Origin: Mycobacterium colombiense
GTDB taxonomy: Bacteria > Actinomycetota > Actinomycetes > Mycobacteriales > Mycobacteriaceae
Assembly: GCF_001672755.1 (NCBI RefSeq)
Contig: NZ_LZKI01000073.1
Coordinates: 62,001-126,000 of the forward strand
Reading direction: 5' to 3'
DNA: 64,000 nt
Every line of letters begins with the position of its first letter. Position 1 is the first letter of the stretch. A program made the position numbers and the translations under genes. This document shows positions 20,139-29,190 of the stretch, one piece after another. The notes under the pieces are model-generated. The model saw only the letters and a list, made by a program, of their open reading frames with translations, was not told the DNA's origin and did not search any database.

Positions 20139-20144
20139 TAGCTT
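20139..20144 (+). promoter_or_regulatory. -10 box of a predicted leaderless promoter (TetR gene)
   Basis: TAGCTT is followed by six bases and the GTG at 20,151. The proximal operator begins on its last base, so a bound repressor would cover the transcription start. Confidence 0.5.
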
Positions 20145-20157
20145 GGACATGTGTCCA
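20144..20157. promoter_or_regulatory. Candidate TetR operator, proximal copy
   Basis: TGGACA-TG-TGTCCA, a perfect 6-bp inverted repeat with a 2-bp spacer, spans the GTG start codon of the TetR gene. It has the same arms and spacing as the repeat at 19,986. Two copies of one rare motif in one divergent intergenic region suggest that the adjacent TetR protein controls both its own operon and aldA. Confidence 0.6.
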
Positions 20158-20786
20158 GCGACGCACTGGTGACGATCACATCCGACGGCGACCGCCAGAC
20201 CGGTCAGCCGGCCCGCAACCGTCGCCAGGAGGAGACCTTCCGCAAGGTGCTGGTGGCCGGCATCGAGACATTGCGGGAGAAGTCGTACGCCGACCTGACC
20301 GTGCGCGCGGTCGCCGCCCGCGCCAAAGTCGCTCCGGCCACCGCGTACACCTACTTCTCGTCGAAGAACCACCTGATCGCCGAGGTCTATCTGGACCTGG
20401 TGCGGCAGGTTCCGTTCTTCACCGACGTCAACGACCCGATGCCGGTCCGAGTGGACAAGGTGTTGCGCCACCTGGCGCTGGTGGTCGCCGACGAGCCGGA
20501 GGTGGGCGCCGCGTGCACGACGGCATTGCTCGGCGGCGGCGCCGATCCGGCGGTGGGCGCCGTGCGCGACCGCATCGGGGCGGAGATCCACCGGCGCATC
20601 GCGACGGCGATCGGGCCCGGCGCCGACTCGAACACGGTGGCCGCGCTCGAGATGATGTTCTTCGGCGCATTGGTACAGGCCGCCAGTGGCCAGTTCACCT
20701 ATCACCAGATCGCCGACCAATTGGCCTATGTAGTGAACCTGATCCTGCCCGGCCCCGGGAACACAAGCCAGGAGACAAGAACCTAA
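20151..20786 (+). CDS. TetR-family regulator of the cyp123-cyp51 region (Rv0767c-type)
   Basis: A 211-residue TetR protein. The HTH covers about residues 27-72, with TVRAVAARAKVAPATAYTYFSS as the second and recognition helices; the rest is the helical ligand domain. It is directly followed by cyp123 (stop TAA, then ATG) and so is the first gene of the operon. Start GTG 20,151 is predicted to be the first transcribed codon, inside an inverted repeat that is probably its own operator. The ligand is unknown; a sterol, fatty acid or P450 product would fit the neighbours. Confidence 0.9.
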   Translation: MSSDALVTITSDGDRQTGQPARNRRQEETFRKVLVAGIETLREKSYADLTVRAVAARAKVAPATAYTYFSSKNHLIAEVYLDLVRQVPFFTDVNDPMPVRVDKVLRHLALVVADEPEVGAACTTALLGGGADPAVGAVRDRIGAEIHRRIATAIGPGADSNTVAALEMMFFGALVQAASGQFTYHQIADQLAYVVNLILPGPGNTSQETRT

Positions 20787-22004
20787 ATGACCGTCCATGT
20801 GGGCGACCACGAGCTGGTCCTCGATCCCTACGACTACGACTTCCACGAAGATCCGTACCCCTACTACAAGCGGCTGCGCGACGATGCGCCGCTGTATCGC
20901 AATGACGAGCTGAAGTTCTGGGCGTTGTCGCGGCACCAGGACGTGCTGCAGGGATTCCGCAACAGCACAACGCTTTCCAACAAGTTCGGCGTCTCCCTGG
21001 ACCCGGCGTCGCGAGGCCCGCACGCCAGCAAGACGATGTCGTTTCTGGCGATGGACGATCCCGCCCACCTGCGGCTGCGGACGCTGGTCTCAAAAGGCTT
21101 CACCCCGCGCCGCATTCGCGAACTCGAGCCCCGCGTCACCGAGATCGCGACCCAGCATCTCGACGCGATGCTGGCCAAGGCAAAGGACGGTGCGGTCGAC
21201 TACGTCGACGAGTTCGCCGGCAAACTGCCCATGGACGTCATCTCCGAGTTGATGGGCGTCCCCGAGCCGGATCGGGATCAGGTGCGGGCCTGGGCCGACG
21301 GGGTGATGCACCGCGAGGAGGGCGTCACCGACGTGCCGCCCGAGGCGGTGGAGGCCTCCCTCAACCTGATCGTCTACTACCAGGGCATGGTGGCCGAGCG
21401 GCGCGACAAGCTGACCGACGACCTGACCTCGGCGTTGCTGGAGGCCGAGATCGACGGCGACCGGCTCACCGATGACGAGGTGCTCGGCTTCATGTTCCTG
21501 ATGGTGATCGCGGGCAACGAGACCACCACCAAACTGCTTGCCAATGCCGCGTTTTGGGGTCACAAGAACCCGGATCAGCTGGCGCCGGTCTACGAGGACC
21601 TGTCGCGGGTGCCGCTGTGGGTCGAAGAGACCCTGCGCTACGACACCTCCAGCCAGATCCTGGCCCGCACCGTGGCCGGCGATCTCACCCTCTACGACAC
21701 CACCATTCCCGAGGGCGATGTCCTGTTGCTGCTGCCCGGGTCCGGGCATCGCGATGAGCGGGTCTTCGACAAACCCGACGACTACCTGATCGGGCGCGAA
21801 ATCGGGCCCAAACTATTGAGTTTCGGTAGCGGCGCACACTTCTGCCTGGGCGCGCATCTGGCGCGGATGGAAGCCCGGGTCGCGCTCACCGAGTTGTTCA
21901 AGCGAATCCGCGGCTACGAGGTGGACGAGGCCAACGCCGTCCGCGTCCACTCGAGCAATGTCCGCGGATTCGCTCACCTACCAATGAGCGTGGAGGTCCG
22001 CTGA
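20787..22004 (+). CDS. cyp123: Cytochrome P450 123
   Basis: A 405-residue soluble P450 that matches CYP123 (Rv0766c) in length and neighbours. The I-helix is IAGNETTTKLL, the ExxR is in VEETLRYD, and the haem cysteine is in FGSGAHFCLGAHLAR. It is sandwiched between the TetR gene and an SDR with no spacing, so it is co-transcribed with cyp51 and the ferredoxin that probably reduces it. Substrate not established. Confidence 0.96.
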   Translation: MTVHVGDHELVLDPYDYDFHEDPYPYYKRLRDDAPLYRNDELKFWALSRHQDVLQGFRNSTTLSNKFGVSLDPASRGPHASKTMSFLAMDDPAHLRLRTLVSKGFTPRRIRELEPRVTEIATQHLDAMLAKAKDGAVDYVDEFAGKLPMDVISELMGVPEPDRDQVRAWADGVMHREEGVTDVPPEAVEASLNLIVYYQGMVAERRDKLTDDLTSALLEAEIDGDRLTDDEVLGFMFLMVIAGNETTTKLLANAAFWGHKNPDQLAPVYEDLSRVPLWVEETLRYDTSSQILARTVAGDLTLYDTTIPEGDVLLLLPGSGHRDERVFDKPDDYLIGREIGPKLLSFGSGAHFCLGAHLARMEARVALTELFKRIRGYEVDEANAVRVHSSNVRGFAHLPMSVEVR

Positions 22005-22829
22005 ATGCCCCGGTTTGAACCCTTGCCCGACCGCCGGCCCGCCATCGTGGCAGGTGCGTCCTCCGGCATCGGAGAGGCAACCGCCATCGAACTCGCGGCG
22101 CACGGCTTTCCCGTCGCCCTCGGCGCCCGCCGGGTCGAAAAGCTCGACGACATCGTCGGCAAGATCAACGCCAACGGCGGCGAGGCGGTCGGATTCCACC
22201 TGGATGTCACCGATCCGAACTCGGTGAAATCGTTTGTCGCACAGTCGACCGAGGCGCTCGGTGATATCGAGGTGCTGGTGGCCGGCGCCGGTGACACCTA
22301 CTTCGGCAAGCTCGCCGAGATCACCACCGACGAGTTCGAGTCGCAGTTGCAGATCCACCTGGTCGGCGCCAACCGGCTGGCCGCCGCGGTGCTGCCCGGC
22401 ATGCTCGACCGGCGACGCGGCGACCTGATCTTCGTGGGTTCCGATGTGGCCCTGCGCCAGCGGCCACACATGGGCGCCTACGGCGCGGCCAAGGCCGCCC
22501 TCGTCGCGATGGTCACCAACTTCCAGATGGAACTCGAGGGCACCGGCGTGCGGGCCTCGATCGTGCATCCCGGCCCGACGAAGACGTCGATGGGTTGGAG
22601 CCTGCCGGCCGAGAAGATCGGACCCGCACTGGAGGACTGGGCCAAGTGGGGCCAGGCCCGGCACGACTACTTCCTGCGCGCGGCGGATTTGGGACGCGCC
22701 ATCACGTTCGTCGCCGAGACACCGCGCGGTGGCTTCATCGCGAACATGGAGCTTCAGCCCGAAGCCCCGTTGGCCGACAACAAAGATCGCCAGAAACTCG
22801 CACTCGGCGAAGAGGGGATGCCGTCATGA
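22005..22829 (+). CDS. Short-chain dehydrogenase/reductase (Rv0765c-type)
   Basis: A 274-residue classical SDR. TGxxxGIG is represented as AGASSGIGEAT; the catalytic Tyr and Lys are in YGAAKAAL, preceded by VGSDVALRQ. An arginine pair after strand 2 (GARRVEK) suggests NADP preference. It lies between cyp123 and cyp51 and overlaps the cyp51 start by four bases. Its constant place beside cyp51 in mycobacteria hints at a shared sterol or lipid pathway. Confidence 0.93.
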   Translation: MPRFEPLPDRRPAIVAGASSGIGEATAIELAAHGFPVALGARRVEKLDDIVGKINANGGEAVGFHLDVTDPNSVKSFVAQSTEALGDIEVLVAGAGDTYFGKLAEITTDEFESQLQIHLVGANRLAAAVLPGMLDRRRGDLIFVGSDVALRQRPHMGAYGAAKAALVAMVTNFQMELEGTGVRASIVHPGPTKTSMGWSLPAEKIGPALEDWAKWGQARHDYFLRAADLGRAITFVAETPRGGFIANMELQPEAPLADNKDRQKLALGEEGMPS

Positions 22830-24181
22830 CTTCCACTGCCACTGTGCCCCGGGTTTCCGGCGGCGAAGAAGAGCACGGCCACCTCGAGGAATTCCGCACC
22901 GACCCAATCGGTTTGATGAAGCGCGTCCGCGACGAGTGTGGCGACGTCGGCTGGTTCCAGCTGGTGGACAAGCACGTCATCCTGCTGTCCGGCGCGGGTG
23001 CCAACGAGTTCTTCTTCCGGTCCGCCGACGAAGACCTCGACCAGGCTGCGGCGTACCCGTTCATGGCGCCGATCTTCGGCAAGGGTGTGGTGTTCGACGC
23101 CAGCCCGGAGCGGCGCAAGGAGATGCTGCATAATTCGGCGCTGCGCGGCGAGCAGATGAAGGGCCACGCCGCGACCATTGAGGCTCAAGTGAAGGGGATG
23201 ATCGCCGACTGGGGTGACGAGGGCGAGATCGAGCTGCTCGACTTCTTCTCCGAGTTGACCATCTATACCTCGACGGCCTGCCTGATCGGCGTGAAATTCC
23301 GCAACCAGCTCGACCACCGGTTCGCGGAGTATTACCACGAGCTGGAACGCGGCACCGACCCGCTGTGCTACGTCGACCCGTACCTGCCTATCGAGAGTTT
23401 CCGGCGTCGCGATGAGGCCCGCGTCAAACTCGTTGCGCTGGTGCAGGAAATCATGAACCAGCGGCTGGCCAACCCGCCGGAGGACAAGGCCGACCGCGAC
23501 ATGCTCGACGTCCTCGTGTCGATCAAGGACGAGGACGGAAACCCGCGGTTCTCCGCCGACGAGGTCACCGGGATGTTCATCTCGCTGATGTTCGCCGGGC
23601 ACCACACGAGTTCCGGGACCTCGGCGTGGACCCTGATCGAGTTGATCCGGCATCCCGACGTGTACGCCGAGGTGCTGGCCGAACTCGAGGAGCTCTACGC
23701 CGACGGCCAGGAGGTGAGTTTCCATGCGCTGCGGTCGATTCCGAAGCTGGACAACGTTGTCAAGGAGACGCTGCGGCTGCACCCGCCGCTGATCATCCTG
23801 ATGCGGGTCGCCCAGGGCGAGTTCGAGGTCGAGGGCTTTCCGATTCACGACGGCGATTACGTCGCGGCGTCCCCGGCGATCTCGAACCGGATTCCCGAGG
23901 ACTTTCCCGACCCGGATGCGTTTAACCCGGACCGCTACAACAAGCCCGAGCAGGCCGACATCGTCAACCGGTGGACCTGGATTCCGTTCGGCGCGGGCCG
24001 GCACCGCTGCGTCGGCGCCGCGTTCGCCCAGATGCAGATCAAGGCGATCTTCTCGGTCCTGTTGCGCGAGTACGAGTTCGAGATGGCGCAGCCCGCGGAC
24101 AGCTATCACAACGACCACTCCAAGATGGTCGTGCAGCTGGCCCGGCCGGCCAAGGTCCGTTACCGCAAGCGCAGCGCGTAA
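22826..24181 (+). CDS. cyp51: Sterol 14-alpha-demethylase, cytochrome P450 51
   Basis: A 451-residue P450, the same length as M. tuberculosis CYP51 (Rv0764c), a soluble form of the enzyme that removes the 14-methyl group of lanosterol-type sterols. The I-helix shows the CYP51-specific FAGHHTSSGTSAW, the ExxR is in VKETLRLHPP, and the haem ligand in FGAGRHRCVG. Start ATG 22,826 overlaps the SDR stop. The adjacent 3Fe-4S ferredoxin is its electron donor in M. tuberculosis. Its role in bacteria that do not make sterols is unresolved; the mce4 sterol-import operon is elsewhere in this window. Confidence 0.98.
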   Translation: MTSTATVPRVSGGEEEHGHLEEFRTDPIGLMKRVRDECGDVGWFQLVDKHVILLSGAGANEFFFRSADEDLDQAAAYPFMAPIFGKGVVFDASPERRKEMLHNSALRGEQMKGHAATIEAQVKGMIADWGDEGEIELLDFFSELTIYTSTACLIGVKFRNQLDHRFAEYYHELERGTDPLCYVDPYLPIESFRRRDEARVKLVALVQEIMNQRLANPPEDKADRDMLDVLVSIKDEDGNPRFSADEVTGMFISLMFAGHHTSSGTSAWTLIELIRHPDVYAEVLAELEELYADGQEVSFHALRSIPKLDNVVKETLRLHPPLIILMRVAQGEFEVEGFPIHDGDYVAASPAISNRIPEDFPDPDAFNPDRYNKPEQADIVNRWTWIPFGAGRHRCVGAAFAQMQIKAIFSVLLREYEFEMAQPADSYHNDHSKMVVQLARPAKVRYRKRSA

Positions 24182-24403
<222 letters not shown>

Positions 24404-24408
24404 GGACA

Positions 24409-24954
24409 ATGGCGTCACACTCGCGCGAAGATCTCGAGGCATGGGTCGACCGCTGGCTGCAGGCCAACAAGGACTGCGAGAAGGCCGGTGACTGGCGACC
24501 GTTGGCGGACTTCTACACCCAAGATGCCACCTACGGCTGGAACATCGGCCCCAAGGAAGACGTGATGTGCGTCGGCGTCGACGAAATCCGCGACGTCGCC
24601 CTGGGGCTGGAGATGGAGGGCCTGGAGAACTGGGTGTACGAGTACCAGAAGGTGCTCATCGATGAGAAGCAGGGCGAGGTGGTCGGCTTCTGGAAGCAGA
24701 TCGTCAACAAGACCGACGGCACCCAGGACGAGATCTACGGCATCGGCGGCAGCTGGTTCCGGCTCAACGGTGACCGGCAGATCGAGTGGCAGCGCGACTT
24801 CTTCGACTTCGGTCACGTCGCGTACATGTTCGGCAAACTCATCGAGTCCGGCGACCTGAGCGAGGGCATGCAGAAGCGGATCGAACGCAGCATCGCCGGC
24901 GAAAAGCTGCCCGGTTACTACCCGCTTGGCGAGGCCCCCGTCCCCATCTGGTGA
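24409..24954 (+). CDS. Conserved hypothetical protein, SnoaL/NTF2-like fold likely (Rv0762c-type)
   Basis: A 181-residue protein of the same length and position as Rv0762c. It is rich in aromatic and acidic residues. Its opening, a helix, then LADFYTQDATYGWN, then GVDEIRDVALGLEMEGLENW, resembles NTF2/SnoaL-like small-molecule-binding proteins. GAGGA six bases before ATG 24,409 decides the start; it begins five bases after the ferredoxin stop. It is probably part of the cyp51 operon. Function unknown. Confidence 0.88.
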   Translation: MASHSREDLEAWVDRWLQANKDCEKAGDWRPLADFYTQDATYGWNIGPKEDVMCVGVDEIRDVALGLEMEGLENWVYEYQKVLIDEKQGEVVGFWKQIVNKTDGTQDEIYGIGGSWFRLNGDRQIEWQRDFFDFGHVAYMFGKLIESGDLSEGMQKRIERSIAGEKLPGYYPLGEAPVPIW

Positions 24955-25009
24955 CAGCGGGAGCCAACCAAGCATTTGATTCGTTGCACGCGCTATGCTG
25001 ACGCGACAA

Positions 25010-25026
25010 GGGTGCCTGTGGCACCC
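25010..25026. promoter_or_regulatory. Hairpin upstream of adhB
   Basis: GGGTGCC-TGT-GGCACCC is a perfect 7-bp stem with a 3-base loop, about 80 bp before adhB and 55 bp after the preceding gene. No T-run follows, so it is either a weak terminator or attenuator between the cyp51 genes and adhB, or a protein-binding site. Confidence 0.35.
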
Positions 25027-25103
25027 GTCACCTAGCTGGCCGGCATGAAGGGCCGGTCAGCGCTGATCAATTCATTCAAAGGCGAAATGGGGTCAGGACC
25101 ATC

Positions 25104-26231
25104 GTGAAGACAAAAGGCGCACTGATCTGGGAGTTCAACCAGCCCTGGTCTATCGAGGAAATCGAGATCGGCGACCCGCAAGCGCATGAGGTCAAGATCC
25201 AGATGGAAGCGGCGGGCATGTGCCACTCCGACCATCACCTGGTCACCGGGGGCATCCCGATGGCCGGATTCCCGGTGCTGGGCGGCCACGAGGGCGCGGG
25301 CATCGTCACCGAGGTCGGTCCGGGTGTGGAAGACATCGCCCCGGGTGACCACGTCGTGCTGTCGTTCATCCCGTCGTGTGGGCAGTGTCCGACCTGTCAG
25401 GCCGGCATGCGCAACCTGTGCGACCTGGGCGCCGGCCTGCTCGGCGGCGCCGCGGTGTCCGACGGCACCTTCCGCATCCAGGCCAAGGGTCAGAACGTCT
25501 ACCCCATGACGCTGCTGGGCACGTTCTCCCCGTACATGGTCGTGCACCGCAGCTCGGTGGTGAAGATCGACCCGTCCGTCCCCTTCGAGGTCGCCGCGCT
25601 GGTCGGCTGCGGCGTCACCACCGGCTACGGTTCGTCGGTCCGCACCGCTGACATCCGCCCGGGCCAGGACGTCGCCATCGTCGGCGTCGGCGGGGTCGGC
25701 ATGGCAGCGCTGCAGGGAGCCGTCAACGCCGGCGCCCGCTACATCTTCGCGATCGACCCGATCGAGTGGAAGCGCGACCAGGCGCTCAAGTTCGGCGCCA
25801 CCCACGTCTACCCCGACATCATGGCCGCGATGGCGGGCATGGCCGAGGTCACCTACGGCCTGATGGCCCACAAGGTCGTGGTCACCGTGGGCGAGCTCCA
25901 GGGCGCCGACGTCGACAACTACCTGAACATCACCCAGAAGGGCGGCACCTGCGTGCTGACCGCCATCGGCAGCCTGCTGGACACCAACGTCAACCTGAAC
26001 CTGGCGATGCTGACCCTGATGCAGAAGAACCTGCAGGGCACCATCTTCGGTGGCGGCAACCCGCAGTACGACATCCCGCAGCTGCTGTCGATGTACAAGG
26101 CCGGCAAGCTGAACCTGGACGACATGATCACCCGCCAGTACAAGCTGGAGCAGATCAACGACGGCTACCAGGACATGCTGGACGGCAAGAACATTCGCGG
26201 CGTCATCCGGTTCACCGACGCCGACCGGTAA
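25104..26231 (+). CDS. adhB: Zinc-dependent alcohol dehydrogenase
   Basis: A 375-residue class III-like zinc alcohol dehydrogenase, same length as AdhB (Rv0761c). The catalytic zinc ligands are in GMCHSDHH and GGHEGAG, the structural-zinc cysteines in CGQCPTCQAGMRNLC, and the NAD-binding motif in VGVGGVGMAAL. Start GTG 25,104 is 149 bp after the previous gene, so it may have its own promoter. It probably oxidises a primary alcohol in the same lipid pathway as the P450s. Confidence 0.95.
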   Translation: MKTKGALIWEFNQPWSIEEIEIGDPQAHEVKIQMEAAGMCHSDHHLVTGGIPMAGFPVLGGHEGAGIVTEVGPGVEDIAPGDHVVLSFIPSCGQCPTCQAGMRNLCDLGAGLLGGAAVSDGTFRIQAKGQNVYPMTLLGTFSPYMVVHRSSVVKIDPSVPFEVAALVGCGVTTGYGSSVRTADIRPGQDVAIVGVGGVGMAALQGAVNAGARYIFAIDPIEWKRDQALKFGATHVYPDIMAAMAGMAEVTYGLMAHKVVVTVGELQGADVDNYLNITQKGGTCVLTAIGSLLDTNVNLNLAMLTLMQKNLQGTIFGGGNPQYDIPQLLSMYKAGKLNLDDMITRQYKLEQINDGYQDMLDGKNIRGVIRFTDADR

Positions 26232-26255
26232 CCACTTATCAGCCGCGTCCGCTCA

Positions 26256-28310
26256 GTGACCGGCTTCGGCCACCTGATGGCGCCGGGACGAATCGGCGCC
26301 ATGAGCGTGCGCAACCGCCTGGTCATGTCTCCGATGGAGACGATGTACGGCACGCCGGACGGACTTCCGTCGGAGCGCACCCGCGATTACTTCGCGGCAC
26401 GTGCCCGCGGCGGGGTCGGACTGATCACGTTGGGCGCCACCGGGATTGACCATCATCACCCTGAGACTCCTGGCGGCCTGCACCTGGCCACCGACGACGC
26501 CGTGAGCGCGCACCGGGCGCTGGTGGAGGTGGTGCACGAGCACGGCGCCAAGATCCAGCCCCAGATCGTGCACGCCGGGCCCGACGGCCTGGGGCCGGAG
26601 ATCTTCGGTGTCGAATCGTTGGGGCCCTCGGTGATTCCCTCCTACCTCACCGGGCGCCCGTCGGCCGAGATCAGCGCGCAGCAGCTGACCGGGGTGTTCG
26701 ATCTGTTCAAGGCCGCGGCCCGGCGTGCCGTCGAGGCCGGCTACGACGGTATCGAGCTGCACGCCGCGCACGGCTACATGCTGCTGGGTTCCTTCCTTGC
26801 GCCGCAACGCAATCGGCGCACCGACGACTACCGCGGCGACTCGGCGCGCGGCAGGGTGCGGGTGGTGCTCGAGGCATTGGCCGCGATTCGCTCCGAGATC
26901 GGCGATGCCCTGCCGATCACGCTGCGCATTTCCGGGTACGAACGCGTCGCCGGGGGCCGGGCTATCTACGAAACCGCCCGGCTGGCACCCGAACTCGTCG
27001 CTGCCGGCGTCGACGCCTTCCACGTCAGCGGCGGGGTGATCGATCGGCTGGTCACCGGCATGGTCAACGGCGCCGACGACGGCGACGAACTCAACGTCGG
27101 AGCCGCGGCCGCGGTCAAGCAGGTGGTCGATGTGCCGGTCATAGCCGTCGGCCGCATCCACGACCCGGCCGGCGCGGAGCGGATCCTGGCCGACGGCCGC
27201 GCGGACTTCATCGCCATGGGCCGTCCACTGTTGGCCGACCCCGACCTGCCGCGCAAGATTGCATCCGGCGAGGCACACCGGGTCCGCAAGTGCATCTCGT
27301 GTGAAAACTGCATCGACGCAATGGAACAACGCTTCTCCGTCGACTGCGCGGTCAATCCGCGTACCGGCAAGGAGCGTCAGCTGTCCGCGTCCCGCACCGA
27401 CCGCGCGAAACGGGTGGTGGTGATCGGCGGCGGACCGGCAGGGCTGGAGGCCGCGCGCGTCGCCGCCGAACGCGGCCACCACGTCACGCTGTTCGAGCGC
27501 GCCCCACAGCTGGGCGGGGCGTTGCGCTGGGCGTCGGTGCTGCACCCGGAGAACCAGCCGTTTCTCCGCTATCTGTGCGACGAGCTCAAGGCAGGCACCA
27601 CCGAGGTGCGGCTTGGCCACCCGGCCTCGGTGCACGACGTCGTCGCGGCCGCACCGGACGCCGTGGTGGTGGCCACCGGCGGCCGCGTCGTCATACCCCA
27701 CATTCCCGGCGCCGATCGCGCGCACGTGCACACCGGGCCCGGGCTGCGCGAATTACTCAGTGGCCGTGCGCAATCCGGTGCTCCGACCTGGCAGCGCATC
27801 GGCGCCTCCGCGTTGTCCGGCTGGCCGCAGCGGCTCTTGCGGCCAGCCGCGATCCGGTTAGCCAGCCGGGCGTGGATGCCGATCGGACGCCGCGTCGTCA
27901 TCGTCGGCGCCGACCTGGTCGCCCTCGAATTGGCCGAATTCCTTGCCAGCCGGGGCCGGTTGGTGGCCATACTCGAAGCCGGCAAGGACATCGCTCCCGA
28001 AGTGGGAAACAAGCGCAAGACCGAACACATGGATCGTCTCGACCGGCTTGGCGTCACCGTGCACGTCCGCGCGGCCATCGAACACATCACCGCCGATGCG
28101 GTGGAATTCACCCCCGCGGGCGGAACGACCCGGCGACTGGCCGCCGACAGCGTCGTGCTGGCCGGCACGGTCGAGCCCGACACCGCCCTGTTCGACGCGA
28201 TCGTCGACGCCCTGCCGGGCGTCGAGGTGCACGCCGCCGGCGACTGCACCGGACTCGGCCTGATCCGCAAAGCCACCGAGGAAGGCGCGCGCGCCGCGTG
28301 CGCTATTTAG
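26256..28310 (+). CDS. NADH:flavin oxidoreductase / 2,4-dienoyl-CoA reductase-type flavoenzyme
   Basis: A 684-residue two-domain enzyme. Residues 1 to about 345 are an old-yellow-enzyme FMN barrel (GAKIQPQIVHAG, GIELHAAHGYML, AMGRPLLADPDL). A 4Fe-4S motif follows (CISCENC, then a later C in FSVDCAVNP). From about 385 there is an FAD/NAD domain (VVVIGGGPAGLEAARVA) with a second Rossmann site near 548. This is the dienoyl-CoA reductase/trimethylamine dehydrogenase architecture, so it reduces an activated double bond. M. tuberculosis has adhB directly next to Rv0760c, so the gene is extra here. It lies 24 bp after adhB and 17 bp before the next gene, in the same operon. Confidence 0.9.
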   Translation: MTGFGHLMAPGRIGAMSVRNRLVMSPMETMYGTPDGLPSERTRDYFAARARGGVGLITLGATGIDHHHPETPGGLHLATDDAVSAHRALVEVVHEHGAKIQPQIVHAGPDGLGPEIFGVESLGPSVIPSYLTGRPSAEISAQQLTGVFDLFKAAARRAVEAGYDGIELHAAHGYMLLGSFLAPQRNRRTDDYRGDSARGRVRVVLEALAAIRSEIGDALPITLRISGYERVAGGRAIYETARLAPELVAAGVDAFHVSGGVIDRLVTGMVNGADDGDELNVGAAAAVKQVVDVPVIAVGRIHDPAGAERILADGRADFIAMGRPLLADPDLPRKIASGEAHRVRKCISCENCIDAMEQRFSVDCAVNPRTGKERQLSASRTDRAKRVVVIGGGPAGLEAARVAAERGHHVTLFERAPQLGGALRWASVLHPENQPFLRYLCDELKAGTTEVRLGHPASVHDVVAAAPDAVVVATGGRVVIPHIPGADRAHVHTGPGLRELLSGRAQSGAPTWQRIGASALSGWPQRLLRPAAIRLASRAWMPIGRRVVIVGADLVALELAEFLASRGRLVAILEAGKDIAPEVGNKRKTEHMDRLDRLGVTVHVRAAIEHITADAVEFTPAGGTTRRLAADSVVLAGTVEPDTALFDAIVDALPGVEVHAAGDCTGLGLIRKATEEGARAACAI

Positions 28311-28327
28311 TGACAGGAGAAACCACG

Positions 28328-28747
28328 ATGACCCAAACCGCCCAAACCCCCGCACTGACGGCGTCGCAATCGTCCTGGCGTTGCGCACAGGGCAAGGACC
28401 GCGAGGGCTGGCTCGCGCTGATGACCGACGACGTCGTCATCGAGGACCCGATCGGCCAGTCCGTCACCAACCCCGACGGCACCGGGGTGCGCGGCAAGGA
28501 GGCCGTCGGCGAATTCTTCGACAACAACATCGCGCAGAACCAGCTGACCATCACGTGTGAGGAGACGTTCCCGTCGAGTTCGCCCGACGAGATCGCTCAT
28601 ATTCTGGTGCTGCAGAGCAGGTTTGAAGGCGGCGTCACCAGCAAGGTGCGCGGTGTGTTCACCTACAAGGTCAACGAAGCCGGCCTGATCACCAACATGC
28701 GCGGGTACTGGAACCTCGACGTGATGGAGTTCGGCAAGGAGGACTGA
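28328..28747 (+). CDS. Ketosteroid isomerase-like protein (Rv0760c-type)
   Basis: A 139-residue NTF2/ketosteroid-isomerase-fold protein closely matching Rv0760c throughout (SSWRCx[39 protein letters not shown]). Rv0760c has the KSI fold and binds steroid-like ligands, although isomerase activity has not been clearly shown. Start ATG 28,328 is preceded by ACAGGAGAAACC. It is the last gene of the operon that begins at the TetR gene or at adhB. Confidence 0.95.
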   Translation: MTQTAQTPALTASQSSWRCAQGKDREGWLALMTDDVVIEDPIGQSVTNPDGTGVRGKEAVGEFFDNNIAQNQLTITCEETFPSSSPDEIAHILVLQSRFEGGVTSKVRGVFTYKVNEAGLITNMRGYWNLDVMEFGKED

Positions 28748-28772
28748 GTCGGGGTCTCCCGATCGCCGCACC

Positions 28773-28778
28773 TATGCT
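28773..28778 (+). promoter_or_regulatory. -10 box of a predicted leaderless promoter (HIT gene)
   Basis: TATGCT lies seven bases before ATG 28,786, with no ribosome binding site in the gap. Confidence 0.5.
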
Positions 28779-28785
28779 GGGGCCC

Positions 28786-29190
28786 ATGGCGTCGATCTTC
28801 ACCAAGATCATCAACCGTGAACTTCCCGGCCGCTTCGTCTACGAGGACGACGACGTCGTCGCGTTCCTGACGATCGAGCCGATGACGCAGGGGCACACGC
28901 TCGTCGTGCCGCGCGCCGAAATCGACAACTGGCAGGACGTCGACGGTGCGGCCTTCGCCCGGGTCATGGAAGTGAGCCAGTTGATCGGCAAGGCGGTGAG
29001 CAAGGCGTTCAGGACCGAGCGGTCCGGCCTGATCATCGCCGGGCTGGAGGTACCGCACCTGCACGTGCACGTCTTCCCCACCCGCAGCCTCAGCGACTTC
29101 GGCTTCGCCAACGTCGACCGCAACCCGTCGGCGGAATCGCTGGACGAGGCACAGGCCAAGATCAAGGCCGCGCTGGCTCAGTTGGCGTGA
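28786..29190 (+). CDS. HIT-family nucleotide hydrolase/transferase
   Basis: A 134-residue histidine-triad protein (Rv0759c-type). The motif HLHVHVFP stands at about residue 90, preceded by [17 protein letters not shown], which is typical of HINT/Fhit-like enzymes that hydrolyse phosphoramidates or dinucleotides. Start ATG 28,786 is supported by the -10 spacing; the ATG twelve bases upstream falls inside the promoter. The 3' end overlaps the convergent phoR gene by 13 bp, so the two transcripts are antisense at their ends. Confidence 0.92.
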   Translation: MASIFTKIINRELPGRFVYEDDDVVAFLTIEPMTQGHTLVVPRAEIDNWQDVDGAAFARVMEVSQLIGKAVSKAFRTERSGLIIAGLEVPHLHVHVFPTRSLSDFGFANVDRNPSAESLDEAQAKIKAALAQLA

